33,370 nucleotides of DNA from Methylococcales bacterium OPU3_GD_OMZ (GTDB taxonomy: Bacteria > Pseudomonadota > Gammaproteobacteria > Methylococcales > Methylomonadaceae): NCBI GenBank assembly GCA_001901525.1, contig MPSY01000007.1, positions 1-33,370 on the forward strand, written 5' to 3'. Below the pieces are notes generated by a model that had not been told where the DNA came from, made no database searches, and saw only the letters and a list, made by a program, of their open reading frames with translations. The position numbers were made by a program, and so were the translations under genes. Below are positions 18,001 to 26,619 of this stretch, one piece after another (positions within the stretch are counted from its first letter, which is position 1; each line of letters begins with the position of its first letter).

Positions 18001-18780
18001 TCAACAGCTTTTCCCTGTTAACTTATACACACCACGTCCTAACCATTCTTTAACTGCTATTTTTAATTGTCTAAGGTGCTCTGCCAAATCCCAATCGACA
18101 GACCAGAAATTTTCAGGCAATGTGGCGAAATCAACAGGGTAAGGAATAACATTCCATCCAACCTGACAAAAAGCACCCGCCGCACGAGGCATATGCCAGC
18201 CTGTGGTAATCAAGACCCACTTTTCACCCCGCTTTGGCTGCACTAAGCGCTTACTGAGATAAGCATTCTCCCAGGTGTTACGCGACTCCGACTCAAAAAT
18301 GATTCTCGTCAAATCTAAACCCTGTTCCTTAAAGAGTCTTCGAGCGACATCAGCCGCCTTAAAATCCTGAGCAAACAACTTTCCAGAGCCCCCCGTAAAA
18401 ACTAACTGAGCCTTTGGGAATTTTCGTGCCAATGCCATAAATGCCAAATCCCTCTCTGCAGCCTCCCCTAGATTAACACTATCCCATAACGCCGTTTTTT
18501 GGCTCTGCTCTGCACCACTCAACACCACAATACCATCAATATCAATCAATTCTGGATGAGTGGGATAACGAATTTCCAAAGGGTACAATAACCAACTTCC
18601 CACTGGAAACAGCGTTATAAAAACAATGATGCCTAACAATACTGTTAAAAATCGTCTCGCTGACTTAACACGACCGAAAGTCCACAGACCCATCCCCAAA
18701 GCAAAAGCAATAACCAACAAACCATCTGGCGAAACGATTCCCCAAAACAATTTAGAACACCAAAAAAATATATCGGCCAT
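18001..18780 (-). CDS. DUF218/YdcF-ElyC family membrane protein
   Basis: Two hydrophobic segments lie near residues 20-35 and 43-68, followed by a DUF218 domain (about 80-245). That domain starts IDGIVVLSGAEQ and contains LVFTGGSG, FESESRNTWENA and VLITTGWHMPRA. This is the pattern of ElyC/SanA/YdcF proteins, which act on envelope or lipid carrier homeostasis in enterobacteria. The exact role here is unknown. The gene starts divergently from the glutamine cyclotransferase gene with a very short shared upstream region, and lies 127 bp before the Cache-REC-Hpt gene. Confidence 0.85.
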   Translation of the reverse strand: MADIFFWCSKLFWGIVSPDGLLVIAFALGMGLWTFGRVKSARRFLTVLLGIIVFITLFPVGSWLLYPLEIRYPTHPELIDIDGIVVLSGAEQSQKTALWDSVNLGEAAERDLAFMALARKFPKAQLVFTGGSGKLFAQDFKAADVARRLFKEQGLDLTRIIFESESRNTWENAYLSKRLVQPKRGEKWVLITTGWHMPRAAGAFCQVGWNVIPYPVDFATLPENFWSVDWDLAEHLRQLKIAVKEWLGRGVYKLTGKSC

Positions 18781-18805
18781 CCGCGCTAAACCCCTACTAT
18801 TTTTG

Positions 18806-18811
18806 TATACT
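18806..18811 (+). promoter_or_regulatory. Possible -10 element of the glutamine cyclotransferase gene
   Basis: TATACT lies just after the divergent DUF218 start, with transcription expected near 18818. No convincing -35 box is seen. If it is used, the start codon at 18866 is favoured over 18818. Confidence 0.3.
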
Positions 18812-18865
18812 GAGATAATGTTTAATCAAAAACATAACTGTTATTCATATCAATCCAATCTGAAC

Positions 18866-19684
18866 ATGTACCGAACCCATCACCACTGTATTCGCTTAAA
18901 GATTAAATACCTTTTTGATCGTCTGCTAATCCTTTTATTTTTAACCGTCTACCCACTGACTATATATAGTGCAACGACTCCTGAAACACCCTATGAAATC
19001 ATTAAGATACTGCCACATAATAAATCACTCTTTACCCAAGGACTAGAGATTAAGGCCGGTATCTTATATGAGTCTGCCGGGCACTACGGTCATTCAACAA
19101 TCAATAAAATTAATCTTTCCACTGGCGTGATTCAACAACAATTACAACTGGATAATACACTTTTTGCTGAGGGACTCACCCATCTTAACCACATCTTAAT
19201 ACTGTTAACCTGGAAATCTGAAACGGCTTTACTGATTGATGCCGACACTTTCAAGATTATCGGTTCTCACACTTATACCGGAGAAGGTTGGGGGATTTGT
19301 TATGACGGAGAGTCTTTAGTCACCTCTAATGGCAGTAACCAGCTCACTTTTCGTAATCCCAACGATTTTCGGATTACCCGCACAATCAGTATTATGTTCA
19401 ATAACCAACCCCTAGGTAATATTAATGAACTGGAATGCACTCATGGCCTTATTTATGCCAACGTCTGGGGTCAAGATATCATTGCAATCATCAACCCAAG
19501 CAGTGGCGAAGTTGTCAGTTTCATTGATTTATACGCCCTCTATGATCTAACTGCCCGCAATCATAATGAGGTTTTAAATGGCATCGCCTATAGTTCATCG
19601 GAAAATGCGTTCTGGGTCACCGGTAAAAATTGGTCCAATCTCTACCTTATTAAACTAAACCCCAACGACCCTCACTCACAGTAA
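18866..19684 (+). CDS. Glutamine cyclotransferase family protein (beta-propeller)
   Basis: This resembles plant-type glutaminyl-peptide cyclotransferase (Glu_cyclase_2), a five-bladed beta-propeller secreted to the periplasm. A hydrophobic signal-like segment (FDRLLILLFLTVYPLTIYSA) precedes the domain. Family motifs follow: FTQGLEI, LYESAGHYGHS, FAEGLTHL, YTGEGWGICYDG, INELECTHGLIYANVW and VLNGIAY. The product would cyclise N-terminal Gln to pyroglutamate or be an enzyme-like propeller. The reading frame is open far upstream into the antisense of the DUF218 gene, which is spurious. Candidate starts are ATG 18818 and ATG 18866. The latter is chosen because it gives the shorter leader and lies behind the possible -10 element. 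Confidence 0.85.
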   Translation: MYRTHHHCIRLKIKYLFDRLLILLFLTVYPLTIYSATTPETPYEIIKILPHNKSLFTQGLEIKAGILYESAGHYGHSTINKINLSTGVIQQQLQLDNTLFAEGLTHLNHILILLTWKSETALLIDADTFKIIGSHTYTGEGWGICYDGESLVTSNGSNQLTFRNPNDFRITRTISIMFNNQPLGNINELECTHGLIYANVWGQDIIAIINPSSGEVVSFIDLYALYDLTARNHNEVLNGIAYSSSENAFWVTGKNWSNLYLIKLNPNDPHSQ

Positions 19685-19693
19685 TGGCACGCA

Positions 19694-20128
19694 TTATCGC
19701 AGTGGCGTCACCCGCCCTGAAATAACAAATTCATGATAATCCTCTAGTACCTTTGCATGATCAAATGCTAATACTTCTGGTATCGTGTTAAAGGTAAACA
19801 CCCCACAGTCTTTAGCATCATCTGCTGCAACTGGAAATCCTTGCGCCTCGGCTACATAGACTGCTGTCACGGTATGGTTTCTAGGGTCTCGACTGGGGTC
19901 TGAATACAGGCCTAACAAAGCGGTTAATCTAACCGATAACCCTGTCTCTTCTGCTGCTTCACGCATGGCTGCCATTTCCATGGTTTCACCCAGATCAACA
20001 AAGCCACCCGGGATAGCCCAACCCAACGGCTCAAAAGCACGTTCAATAAGCACAAAAGGTCGATCAGGAAAATCAACCAACTCAATAATCGTATCTGCGG
20101 CTACTAGTGGTGTCACCGGTTTTGCCAT
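19694..20128 (-). CDS. Nudix hydrolase
   Basis: The 144-residue product carries a full Nudix box at about residues 41-63: GGFVDLGET, then REAAEETGL. This gives the GX5EX7REUXEEXGU pattern with all catalytic glutamates. The preceding GWAIPGG strand is typical of ADP-ribose or nucleoside-diphosphate pyrophosphatases of this size. The substrate is not determinable. A strong Shine-Dalgarno (GGGAGGAAG) precedes the ATG. It converges with the glutamine cyclotransferase gene with only 9 bp between stops. Confidence 0.92.
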   Translation of the reverse strand: MAKPVTPLVAADTIIELVDFPDRPFVLIERAFEPLGWAIPGGFVDLGETMEMAAMREAAEETGLSVRLTALLGLYSDPSRDPRNHTVTAVYVAEAQGFPVAADDAKDCGVFTFNTIPEVLAFDHAKVLEDYHEFVISGRVTPLR

Positions 20129-20200
20129 TGCACTTCCTCCCGTATTTTAACGCTAAAACTGACATGCAAATATTGATCATACGCTATTTAACGCCGCCTC

Positions 20201-21106
20201 TCATCGAACGAATAAAACCGATAGATCCAATGACAATAGGTATTTAGTGAATCGATACAACCCATATAAAATCACCACCGGAAAAATAACCGCATGTAAA
20301 ATAAATACAACAATAAGTTCTAATAAATGTTCCACAACATCATTAGCTGCTGTCTTTAACTGTATCAACCGTTGTTCTATCTGTGTTTTTAATTTCGCCA
20401 CCTGCAGTTGCACATAAGCCTTAATATCTAATGTGTTCTTAACACGACTCCACAAGGTGTAATCATCCATTGGCTGCTGTTGCTTTTGCATTTTAAGGGT
20501 TATCGACTGATAGTCTTGTCCTAAATCCTCAATATTTTTATGGGTCTGTTTAATAACTAAAATAGACTGATTATATTGCGCCCCCAAAAATCGTTCATAG
20601 ACCTGTGCATTCAAAATAAAAACAACAGGAATACTAAACTGTAAAAACACCACAATAATAGAAGCCTTAATCCAAAGAACCTTATACTTTATCGAAACTT
20701 TCCCCGACCAGATAAACAAAACCGTTAACACCAAAAAGCTGCTATAAATTGCTTTGATAACTGGCCAGGCACTTATCGCCATGCCTACTTTTTCAATACC
20801 AATGGCACTTGTACTCGCCAACATTACCCAAGAAAACTGCTCGACCAGATCATTGACTGGATCCAAAATTTGTCCTGGCGTCAACGTCACTCCTACACCT
20901 AATGGCACCATCGCCAATTCAGTCCCTTGTACCACCGAAATAACCGCATTCAGCGCACGAGCCACAACAAAGGTGGTTGATGCAACATTAAAAGAATTAT
21001 TAATGTGGTGCTGCCCCATGGCATCTATCGCACCGGTGTAATTTAAAGTTACCGCAACCAATAACATCACCGTAACAACTCCTTTAACCCACGTATTTCT
21101 TTTCAT
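20201..21106 (-). CDS. Conserved membrane protein of unknown function
   Basis: The 301-residue product has about five hydrophobic segments: 8-24, a moderately hydrophobic one near 90-110, 117-135, 145-167 and 258-285. Between the last two lies a long helical, charged region (180-255) that could form a coiled coil. A conserved-looking TPGQILDPVNDLVEQFSWVM segment (76-95) recalls a family of gammaproteobacterial membrane proteins, but I cannot name it. It is a single gene, 72 bp before the Nudix gene in the same direction and divergent from relA. No Shine-Dalgarno is obvious. Confidence 0.7.
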   Translation of the reverse strand: MKRNTWVKGVVTVMLLVAVTLNYTGAIDAMGQHHINNSFNVASTTFVVARALNAVISVVQGTELAMVPLGVGVTLTPGQILDPVNDLVEQFSWVMLASTSAIGIEKVGMAISAWPVIKAIYSSFLVLTVLFIWSGKVSIKYKVLWIKASIIVVFLQFSIPVVFILNAQVYERFLGAQYNQSILVIKQTHKNIEDLGQDYQSITLKMQKQQQPMDDYTLWSRVKNTLDIKAYVQLQVAKLKTQIEQRLIQLKTAANDVVEHLLELIVVFILHAVIFPVVILYGLYRFTKYLLSLDLSVLFVR

Positions 21107-21155
21107 TTAAGTGATTCCAAAAAATATAACCTTACTGACTGTAATCATTTAATCG

Positions 21156-21183
21156 CTGCCAACTATTTAAGCTAAGGTATACT
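21156..21183 (+). promoter_or_regulatory. Candidate relA promoter
   Basis: CTGCCA (21156-21161) and TATACT (21178-21183) are separated by 16 bp and fit a sigma-70 promoter moderately well. The first transcribed bases would be an AT-rich dyad, GAAAAA-AATA-TTTTTC at 21184-21199. The leader to the relA start would be about 125 nt. Confidence 0.4.
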
Positions 21184-21315
21184 GAAAAAAATATTTTTCA
21201 ACAGATGATTAAACTAACCATTGCTACTGGAAGTCTACACCGGTAAGAACATCGACTGTTTGAAATTTATTCATGACACAGTTCTCATTTAATGGCGCAT
21301 TACTAAAACGCATTT

Positions 21316-23328
21316 ATGACCTTAGCTACTGAATCAGTATTACTGACATCATTTCCTAAAAAAGAACAAGAACAAATTCAATACCTCATAAGGCAATTAT
21401 TAGCACTGAAAGACAGTGGCCCCAATAGACGCCCTAAGGCCACCGATGTCATAAAAATCTTATATCCCCTTCATGTTGATAGCCATTGTATATTAGCGAC
21501 TTTATTGAGCGATTCACGCTTCGAAGAAAAATATAATGCTGATCAGATCACCGCTCGCTATGGCAAAGTCGTGACTCATTTAGTTCAGGATATCCACTGG
21601 CTAAACCATCTGGCTGTTTATTCACCCACAACACATTCCAGACCGCATCAAGCTGAAACACTGCGTCGCATGGTATTAGCCATGACTCAGGATATTCGGT
21701 CGATCATGATTAAATTCGCTTACCGAATTCAACGTCTGCGAAACCTCTCGCATGAAGATAAAAAAGTACAATACATTATTGCCCATGAAACGCTTGAAAT
21801 CTATGCGCCATTAGCCAACCGTCTTGGCATTAATCAATTCAAATGGGAATTAGAAGACCTGGCTTTTCGCCATTTAGAGAGCAAACATTATCACGCTATT
21901 GCCGACTCACTGGCCAACAACCGAAATCAACGCGAAACCATCATACAAACCAATATTCAGGCATTAACTAAATTATTAGCCCAAGAAAATATTACCGCAA
22001 CCCTTTACGGTAGGCCTAAACACATCTATAGCATCTGGAATAAGATGCAAAAAAAACACCTTGAATTTGAAGAACTCTATGATTTGCTCGCCATTCGTAT
22101 CATCGTTGCTAATACAACAGACTGCTACACCGTTTTAGGATTAGCACATAGCCATTGGCAATATGTCCCTAAAGAATTTGATGATTATATTGCCAATCCT
22201 AAAGAAAATGGGTATCAATCATTACACTCCGTTATTCTCGATCACACGGGTAACCGTATTGAATTACAAATACGAACACAAGACATGCATGAACAAGCGG
22301 AGCTAGGCGTTGCTGCCCACTGGCACTATAAAGAAGGGAAAGCTATTAACAAAACCACTAAAAATAATATTAGCGCACTACGTAAACTTATTGACGATCA
22401 TGATTCTCAAACTGATTTACTGGAAAACTTTAAATCTAAATTGTTTTCAGATCGAATTTTCGTGCGCACACCCGCCGGTGATATTATTGATTTAATCAAA
22501 GGAGCCACACCGTTAGATTTTGCCTATACCATTCATACTGATATTGGTCATCGCTGCCGGGGCGCAAAAATAAATGGCTTGATAAAGCCATTAACACAAC
22601 CACTTCAATCGGGTGATAAAGTTGAAATCATAACAGTAAAACAGGCTATCCCAAATTACAACTGGACTCAGTTACACCTTGGCTTTTTAAAAACCCCCCG
22701 CGCACTTCGAAAGGTCAGAAGTTGGTTTAAGCAACAAAGTCAGCCCCTTAACACTAAAAAAAAACCCTCACAGAAAACACCGACTCCCACCCCCATTACA
22801 CCTTCAGTTTTAACCGACCAGCATCCTTCAGAAAAATTTGACCTGACACCTTTACTGCCCCCTTCACAGCGACATAACTATAAATCGGATGTTATTGTTT
22901 CAGAGCTTGATAATGTCTTAACCTCACTCGCTCACTGTTGTTCACCGGCTAAAGGTGACCCTATTATTGGTTTTATTTCAGTAAAAAAAGGAATTACGGT
23001 CCATCGCCAAGGCTGCCGTAATATCTCCGCCTTGACGCTGGAACAACAATCGCGTCTTCTGGAGGTGAATTGGAGCCACACAAACACTAAGCCTTATGCG
23101 GTTCCAATTATCATTACAGCAAGCAGCAACGATCATTTGCTTAATAATATTATGCAATTTTTTTTAACCCAAAAAGTACATATTTCAAATGTCACTTTGC
23201 ATACTGCTTCTGATTCAACCGCAACGTTACTGTTATCCGTTCATATTACCGATACCCAACAACTTGAATCACTCTTAGAGAAAACCCTTCAACTCACGGG
23301 TATCATCAGTGCTACTCGGCAAAAATAA
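21316..23328 (+). CDS. relA: (p)ppGpp synthetase RelA
   Basis: This is the ribosome-associated stringent-response synthetase. The N-terminal HD region (about 40-150) lacks the hydrolase residues: the HDxxED position reads LSDSRFEE, and KLADR reads KFAYR. The synthetase domain (about 225-340) is intact, with GRPKHIYSIWNKM, the RelA-type EFDD motif at 287-290, NPKENGYQSLH, and QIRTQDMHEQAELGVAAHW. TGS (about 445-505 in the DRIFVRTPAGD region onward), a zinc-finger CC..H..C segment (AHCCSPAKGD...HRQGCRN) and a C-terminal ACT domain follow. EFDD plus the dead HD makes it RelA rather than bifunctional SpoT. At 670 residues it is somewhat shorter than E. coli RelA. No clear Shine-Dalgarno lies before ATG 21316. 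Confidence 0.93.
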   Translation: MTLATESVLLTSFPKKEQEQIQYLIRQLLALKDSGPNRRPKATDVIKILYPLHVDSHCILATLLSDSRFEEKYNADQITARYGKVVTHLVQDIHWLNHLAVYSPTTHSRPHQAETLRRMVLAMTQDIRSIMIKFAYRIQRLRNLSHEDKKVQYIIAHETLEIYAPLANRLGINQFKWELEDLAFRHLESKHYHAIADSLANNRNQRETIIQTNIQALTKLLAQENITATLYGRPKHIYSIWNKMQKKHLEFEELYDLLAIRIIVANTTDCYTVLGLAHSHWQYVPKEFDDYIANPKENGYQSLHSVILDHTGNRIELQIRTQDMHEQAELGVAAHWHYKEGKAINKTTKNNISALRKLIDDHDSQTDLLENFKSKLFSDRIFVRTPAGDIIDLIKGATPLDFAYTIHTDIGHRCRGAKINGLIKPLTQPLQSGDKVEIITVKQAIPNYNWTQLHLGFLKTPRALRKVRSWFKQQSQPLNTKKKPSQKTPTPTPITPSVLTDQHPSEKFDLTPLLPPSQRHNYKSDVIVSELDNVLTSLAHCCSPAKGDPIIGFISVKKGITVHRQGCRNISALTLEQQSRLLEVNWSHTNTKPYAVPIIITASSNDHLLNNIMQFFLTQKVHISNVTLHTASDSTATLLLSVHITDTQQLESLLEKTLQLTGIISATRQK

Positions 23329-23347
23329 AGTTACCCTAACTGTAACT
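23329..23347. terminator. Stem-loop between relA and bioA
   Basis: AGTTAC-CCTAACT-GTAACT is a perfect 6-bp stem immediately after the relA stop, in the 32-bp gap between convergent genes. There is no U-run, so intrinsic termination is uncertain. Confidence 0.4.
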
Positions 23348-23360
23348 CCCCATAACAACG

Positions 23361-24632
23361 TTATGCCGACAAGACTGTTACCACCGCATCCGTGAGCGTT
23401 TCAAGATCAGTTTCACTAATAATATAAGGCGGCATTAAATAAACAAGACGATTAAAGGGTCGCAACCAAACACCGTTTTCAACGAATAACGGCTGTAATG
23501 TTTCCATGACTATAGGTTCATGCATTTCCACCACGCCAATAGCCCCTAGCACCCGCACGTCTTTAACCTGTGCCAACTTGCTACACGGCGCTAACCCCGC
23601 CACTAAGCTTGCTGAAATTCTCTCAATACGTTGCTGCCAAGGCGAATCCAATAATAGTTTTAAACTCGCTAAGCCTGCACAACACGCTAAGGGATTAGCC
23701 ATAAACGTGGGGCCGTGCATAAATACACCGGGATCACCCGCACTGATTGTTGTGGCTATTTTTTGATCGACAAGGGTCGCTGCCAAGGTCAAATAACCGC
23801 CTGTCAGCGCCTTCCCAAGACACAAAATATCTGGAATAACCGGCCCATGTTCAAGCGCAAATAATTTACCGGTCCGCCCAAATCCTGTAGCAATCTCATC
23901 GAATATTAACAACACATCATAACGATTACACAGTGCGCGTACCGCCGACAAATAACGGGGCGAATAGAAGCGCATGCCCCCTGCCCCCTGAACAATAGGT
24001 TCCAAAATAAAAGCGGCAATCTGTGCATGATGCTTTTCCAAGATCGCTTCGACCGATGCTGTGTCTTGGTCTGAATAAGTGTCATCAAAACCACATTGAG
24101 GTGCATCAGCAAAAAATTGTGAGACTAAACCCTGTGCAAACAAGCCATGCATCCCATTAACAGGATCACTCACCGACATCGCCCCAAAAGTATCGCCGTG
24201 GTAACCCTGACGAATGGTTAACATCTTACTTTTATTCGGTTGCCCTTGTGCGTACCAATATTGGATGGCCATTTTCATAGCAACTTCTACCGCCACAGAA
24301 CCGGAATCTGAAAAAAACACAGTCGTTAAAGACGCCGGTGTAATCGCTACTAACTGTGTGGCTAAATCAACAGCCGGTTGATGCGTTAGGCCGCCAAACA
24401 TGACATGCGACAACGTTTGAATTTGTTTATTTAATGCGGCATTAATCTGAGGATGATTGTAGCCATGAATCGCACTCCACCACGATGACATCCCATCGAT
24501 CAATTCAGAGCCGTCCATCAACTTCAACCTAACACCCGCAGCGGAGGCAACGGGGTAAATAGGTGCCGCTGTTCCAATGGCACTGTAGGGGTGCCAAAGC
24601 ACCTGACGATCTTGCTTTATTATCGTTTCCAA
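23361..24632 (-). CDS. bioA: Adenosylmethionine-8-amino-7-oxononanoate aminotransferase (BioA)
   Basis: This is the PLP-dependent class III aminotransferase that makes 7,8-diaminopelargonic acid in biotin synthesis, using S-adenosylmethionine as amino donor. The 423-residue product has LWHPYSAIG near the N-terminus and DGMSSWWSAIHGYNHP at 46-61. The PLP lysine is Lys274 in CLGKALTGGY, with IFDEIATGFGRTG at 243-255 and an LRPFNRLVYLMPPY tail. The Trp pair and Lys274 match my memory of E. coli BioA. The start codon is TTG, five bases behind GAGGTG. It begins 15 bp after three consecutive in-frame stops of the SCO/peroxidase gene, so it is probably co-transcribed with the methanethiol oxidase locus. 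No other bio gene is in the window. Confidence 0.94.
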   Translation of the reverse strand: METIIKQDRQVLWHPYSAIGTAAPIYPVASAAGVRLKLMDGSELIDGMSSWWSAIHGYNHPQINAALNKQIQTLSHVMFGGLTHQPAVDLATQLVAITPASLTTVFFSDSGSVAVEVAMKMAIQYWYAQGQPNKSKMLTIRQGYHGDTFGAMSVSDPVNGMHGLFAQGLVSQFFADAPQCGFDDTYSDQDTASVEAILEKHHAQIAAFILEPIVQGAGGMRFYSPRYLSAVRALCNRYDVLLIFDEIATGFGRTGKLFALEHGPVIPDILCLGKALTGGYLTLAATLVDQKIATTISAGDPGVFMHGPTFMANPLACCAGLASLKLLLDSPWQQRIERISASLVAGLAPCSKLAQVKDVRVLGAIGVVEMHEPIVMETLQPLFVENGVWLRPFNRLVYLMPPYIISETDLETLTDAVVTVLSA

Positions 24633-24647
24633 AAAAACACCTCATTA

Positions 24648-26549
24648 TTATTGTGCATCCGCCACCGGTGCCGAAATACCATCTAAAACGAGCGATGCCA
24701 CAGTAGAACCCGTTAATGCTTCTAAAAAATATACCAACGCCTTTTTCTCTTGTCCGGTTAAATGCAAAGGCACAATAAGCGGATCTAGATCTGGGTTTTC
24801 AATCCCCCCCTGATCATAAAAATTTACCACTTGTTGCAAGGTGGAAAACTGACCATTATGCATATAAGGGGCAGTCAGTGAAATATTTCGTAACGACGGC
24901 GTTCGATAACGCCATTTATCTTTCGGGTCTTGCGTGACTTCATAACGCCCCAAATCGCTTACCTTTTGCTCGCTTACCGTAGCAATCAAAGCACTGTCTA
25001 CCGTGACAAACTGTCCTGGCGCTAACTGAACCCGTTGCTGACTGGGTTTAGACTTAAGAGCCTCTTGATAACCCAAACCGGTATTATGCCACTGCTCATC
25101 GGTAAATAATGCCGTTTGGTCGGTCAGCCGGTGACAATTTGCACAGCGCGCCTTTCCTACAAACAATCGATACCCTTGTTGCGCTAAAGGGGTTAAAGCA
25201 TCCTTCTGGTCGTCAAAAAACCAACGATCAAAGCGAGAATCAGCCGCGTTCAAGGTACGCTCATAACTGGCAATCGCCATAGCGACCGTTTCCATGCTGA
25301 CACCGCGCTTAAAAGCGCGTTGAAATAAACCCGCATAATCAGCACTTACCTTTATTTTTTCAACCACATAACCAATGGAAGGATTCGCCATTTCATTAGC
25401 CGCTAACAACGGCCCCCAAACCTGATTTTCCAAACTGGTTTCCCGCCCGTCATGAAATAACGTGACATTAAAGGCAACATTAAAAAGACTCGGTGCATTA
25501 CGCCTGACGGTACGACCTTCAAAACCAACCGCTGTTTTCAGTTGATTATTAGTGAAGCCCTGCTCAGGAATATGACACATGGCACATGAAAAAGTATTAT
25601 TTAACGAGAGGCGTCGATCATAAAACAACTTCCGCCCTAACTGTACTTTGTCTTTAGTTAGCGGATTATTAGCGGGTACCGGAATAGCCGGTAACCCTAA
25701 CGGGGGCTGTTTGACGGTACTGAGTAAGTCAAACGGTTGCTCCATACCGTCAATCAAAGCATCAAATTCTTGTTGAAAAGGTATTTTTTCATTGTCAGCA
25801 AATGTCTGAAGTCTTGTCTGGCGCCATAACGCCTCACGCTTTAGAAGACTACCAAAACGCTCACTCTCCTTCGCAACAGCGCTAAGCACCGTTTTAACAT
25901 CATTGATGACGGTTTCTGGATGTAAAAAGGCAACACTATAGATATTTCTGATCCGTTTGGTTCGATCAATTAAAAAAACGCGTAATTGATGGGAAAAGGT
26001 CCCCGTGAATAGCCCCTGTTGATCATAATTCTTTTTTACCGACTGCCCATAGCCATCTAGTATAGGGGTTAACTGATCATCAGACCTTGTCGTTAAAAAC
26101 TGCCAATCAATCCCCTGCCCCTGAAACCCCTGACTATACTGCTGCATTTTCTCCGGCGTATCGTACTGCGGATTAAAACTCAATGTTAATAACCGTAGCT
26201 GTTGGCTGATTTCCGGTGCTTTTGCCAATTGACGTTTTATTTTATGAAAAACGGCTGTGGCTAACGGGCAACCATTAACATCGCCACAAGTCGAATAAAT
26301 AAAACTCAGTAAAACAATTTTATCCCCCATGAGTTGATGCAATGACAACGCATCCCCTTGGCTATTGAGGATGGAGCCATCAGTAGCACGGCCCAAGGCA
26401 GGTAAACGATAGCTCCCCGGTGCCGGCGCTGGGTAATGTAAGGCCCGATAACCCGGGGCCAGTACTTCAGAGCGGCCCGAATCACCTTGTACCGGAGCAC
26501 TCAACACACAAGCTGTGAGTACCAGCCCCCAGAGTTGAACTGTTGTCAT
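24648..26549 (-). CDS. SCO1/SenC - di-haem cytochrome c peroxidase (MauG-like) fusion
   Basis: A signal peptide (about 1-22) precedes a SCO1/SenC thioredoxin-like copper-handling domain (about 50-225). Its cysteines are Cys88 and Cys94 (STCGDVNGCP), a CX5C instead of the usual CX3C, and the distal His is His187. A di-haem peroxidase domain (about 270-620) follows, with haem sites CAMCH (322-326) and CANCH (469-473) and a PYMHNGQF segment near 560. It lies 70 bp behind the methanethiol oxidase gene. SCO and MauG-like functions are known companions of that enzyme and are thought to help its copper loading or maturation. Here the two are one polypeptide. It is periplasmic, and probably the second gene of a three-gene operon. 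Confidence 0.88.
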   Translation of the reverse strand: MTTVQLWGLVLTACVLSAPVQGDSGRSEVLAPGYRALHYPAPAPGSYRLPALGRATDGSILNSQGDALSLHQLMGDKIVLLSFIYSTCGDVNGCPLATAVFHKIKRQLAKAPEISQQLRLLTLSFNPQYDTPEKMQQYSQGFQGQGIDWQFLTTRSDDQLTPILDGYGQSVKKNYDQQGLFTGTFSHQLRVFLIDRTKRIRNIYSVAFLHPETVINDVKTVLSAVAKESERFGSLLKREALWRQTRLQTFADNEKIPFQQEFDALIDGMEQPFDLLSTVKQPPLGLPAIPVPANNPLTKDKVQLGRKLFYDRRLSLNNTFSCAMCHIPEQGFTNNQLKTAVGFEGRTVRRNAPSLFNVAFNVTLFHDGRETSLENQVWGPLLAANEMANPSIGYVVEKIKVSADYAGLFQRAFKRGVSMETVAMAIASYERTLNAADSRFDRWFFDDQKDALTPLAQQGYRLFVGKARCANCHRLTDQTALFTDEQWHNTGLGYQEALKSKPSQQRVQLAPGQFVTVDSALIATVSEQKVSDLGRYEVTQDPKDKWRYRTPSLRNISLTAPYMHNGQFSTLQQVVNFYDQGGIENPDLDPLIVPLHLTGQEKKALVYFLEALTGSTVASLVLDGISAPVADAQ

Positions 26550-26619
26550 TTTTTCTTATATACACTCATGGTTAACTTAAGCACCGTAGTTCTGGGTGTA
26601 CGATGCAAGCACACGGACG

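Noticed and set aside
18626-18817. N-terminal extension of the glutamine cyclotransferase frame
   Set aside because: It runs antisense through the start of the DUF218 gene, and the signal peptide lies downstream of it, so it is not part of the gene.
21292-21306. Four-codon upstream ORF (ATG GCG CAT TAC TAA) 9 bp before relA
   Set aside because: It has no Shine-Dalgarno and is too short to distinguish from chance.
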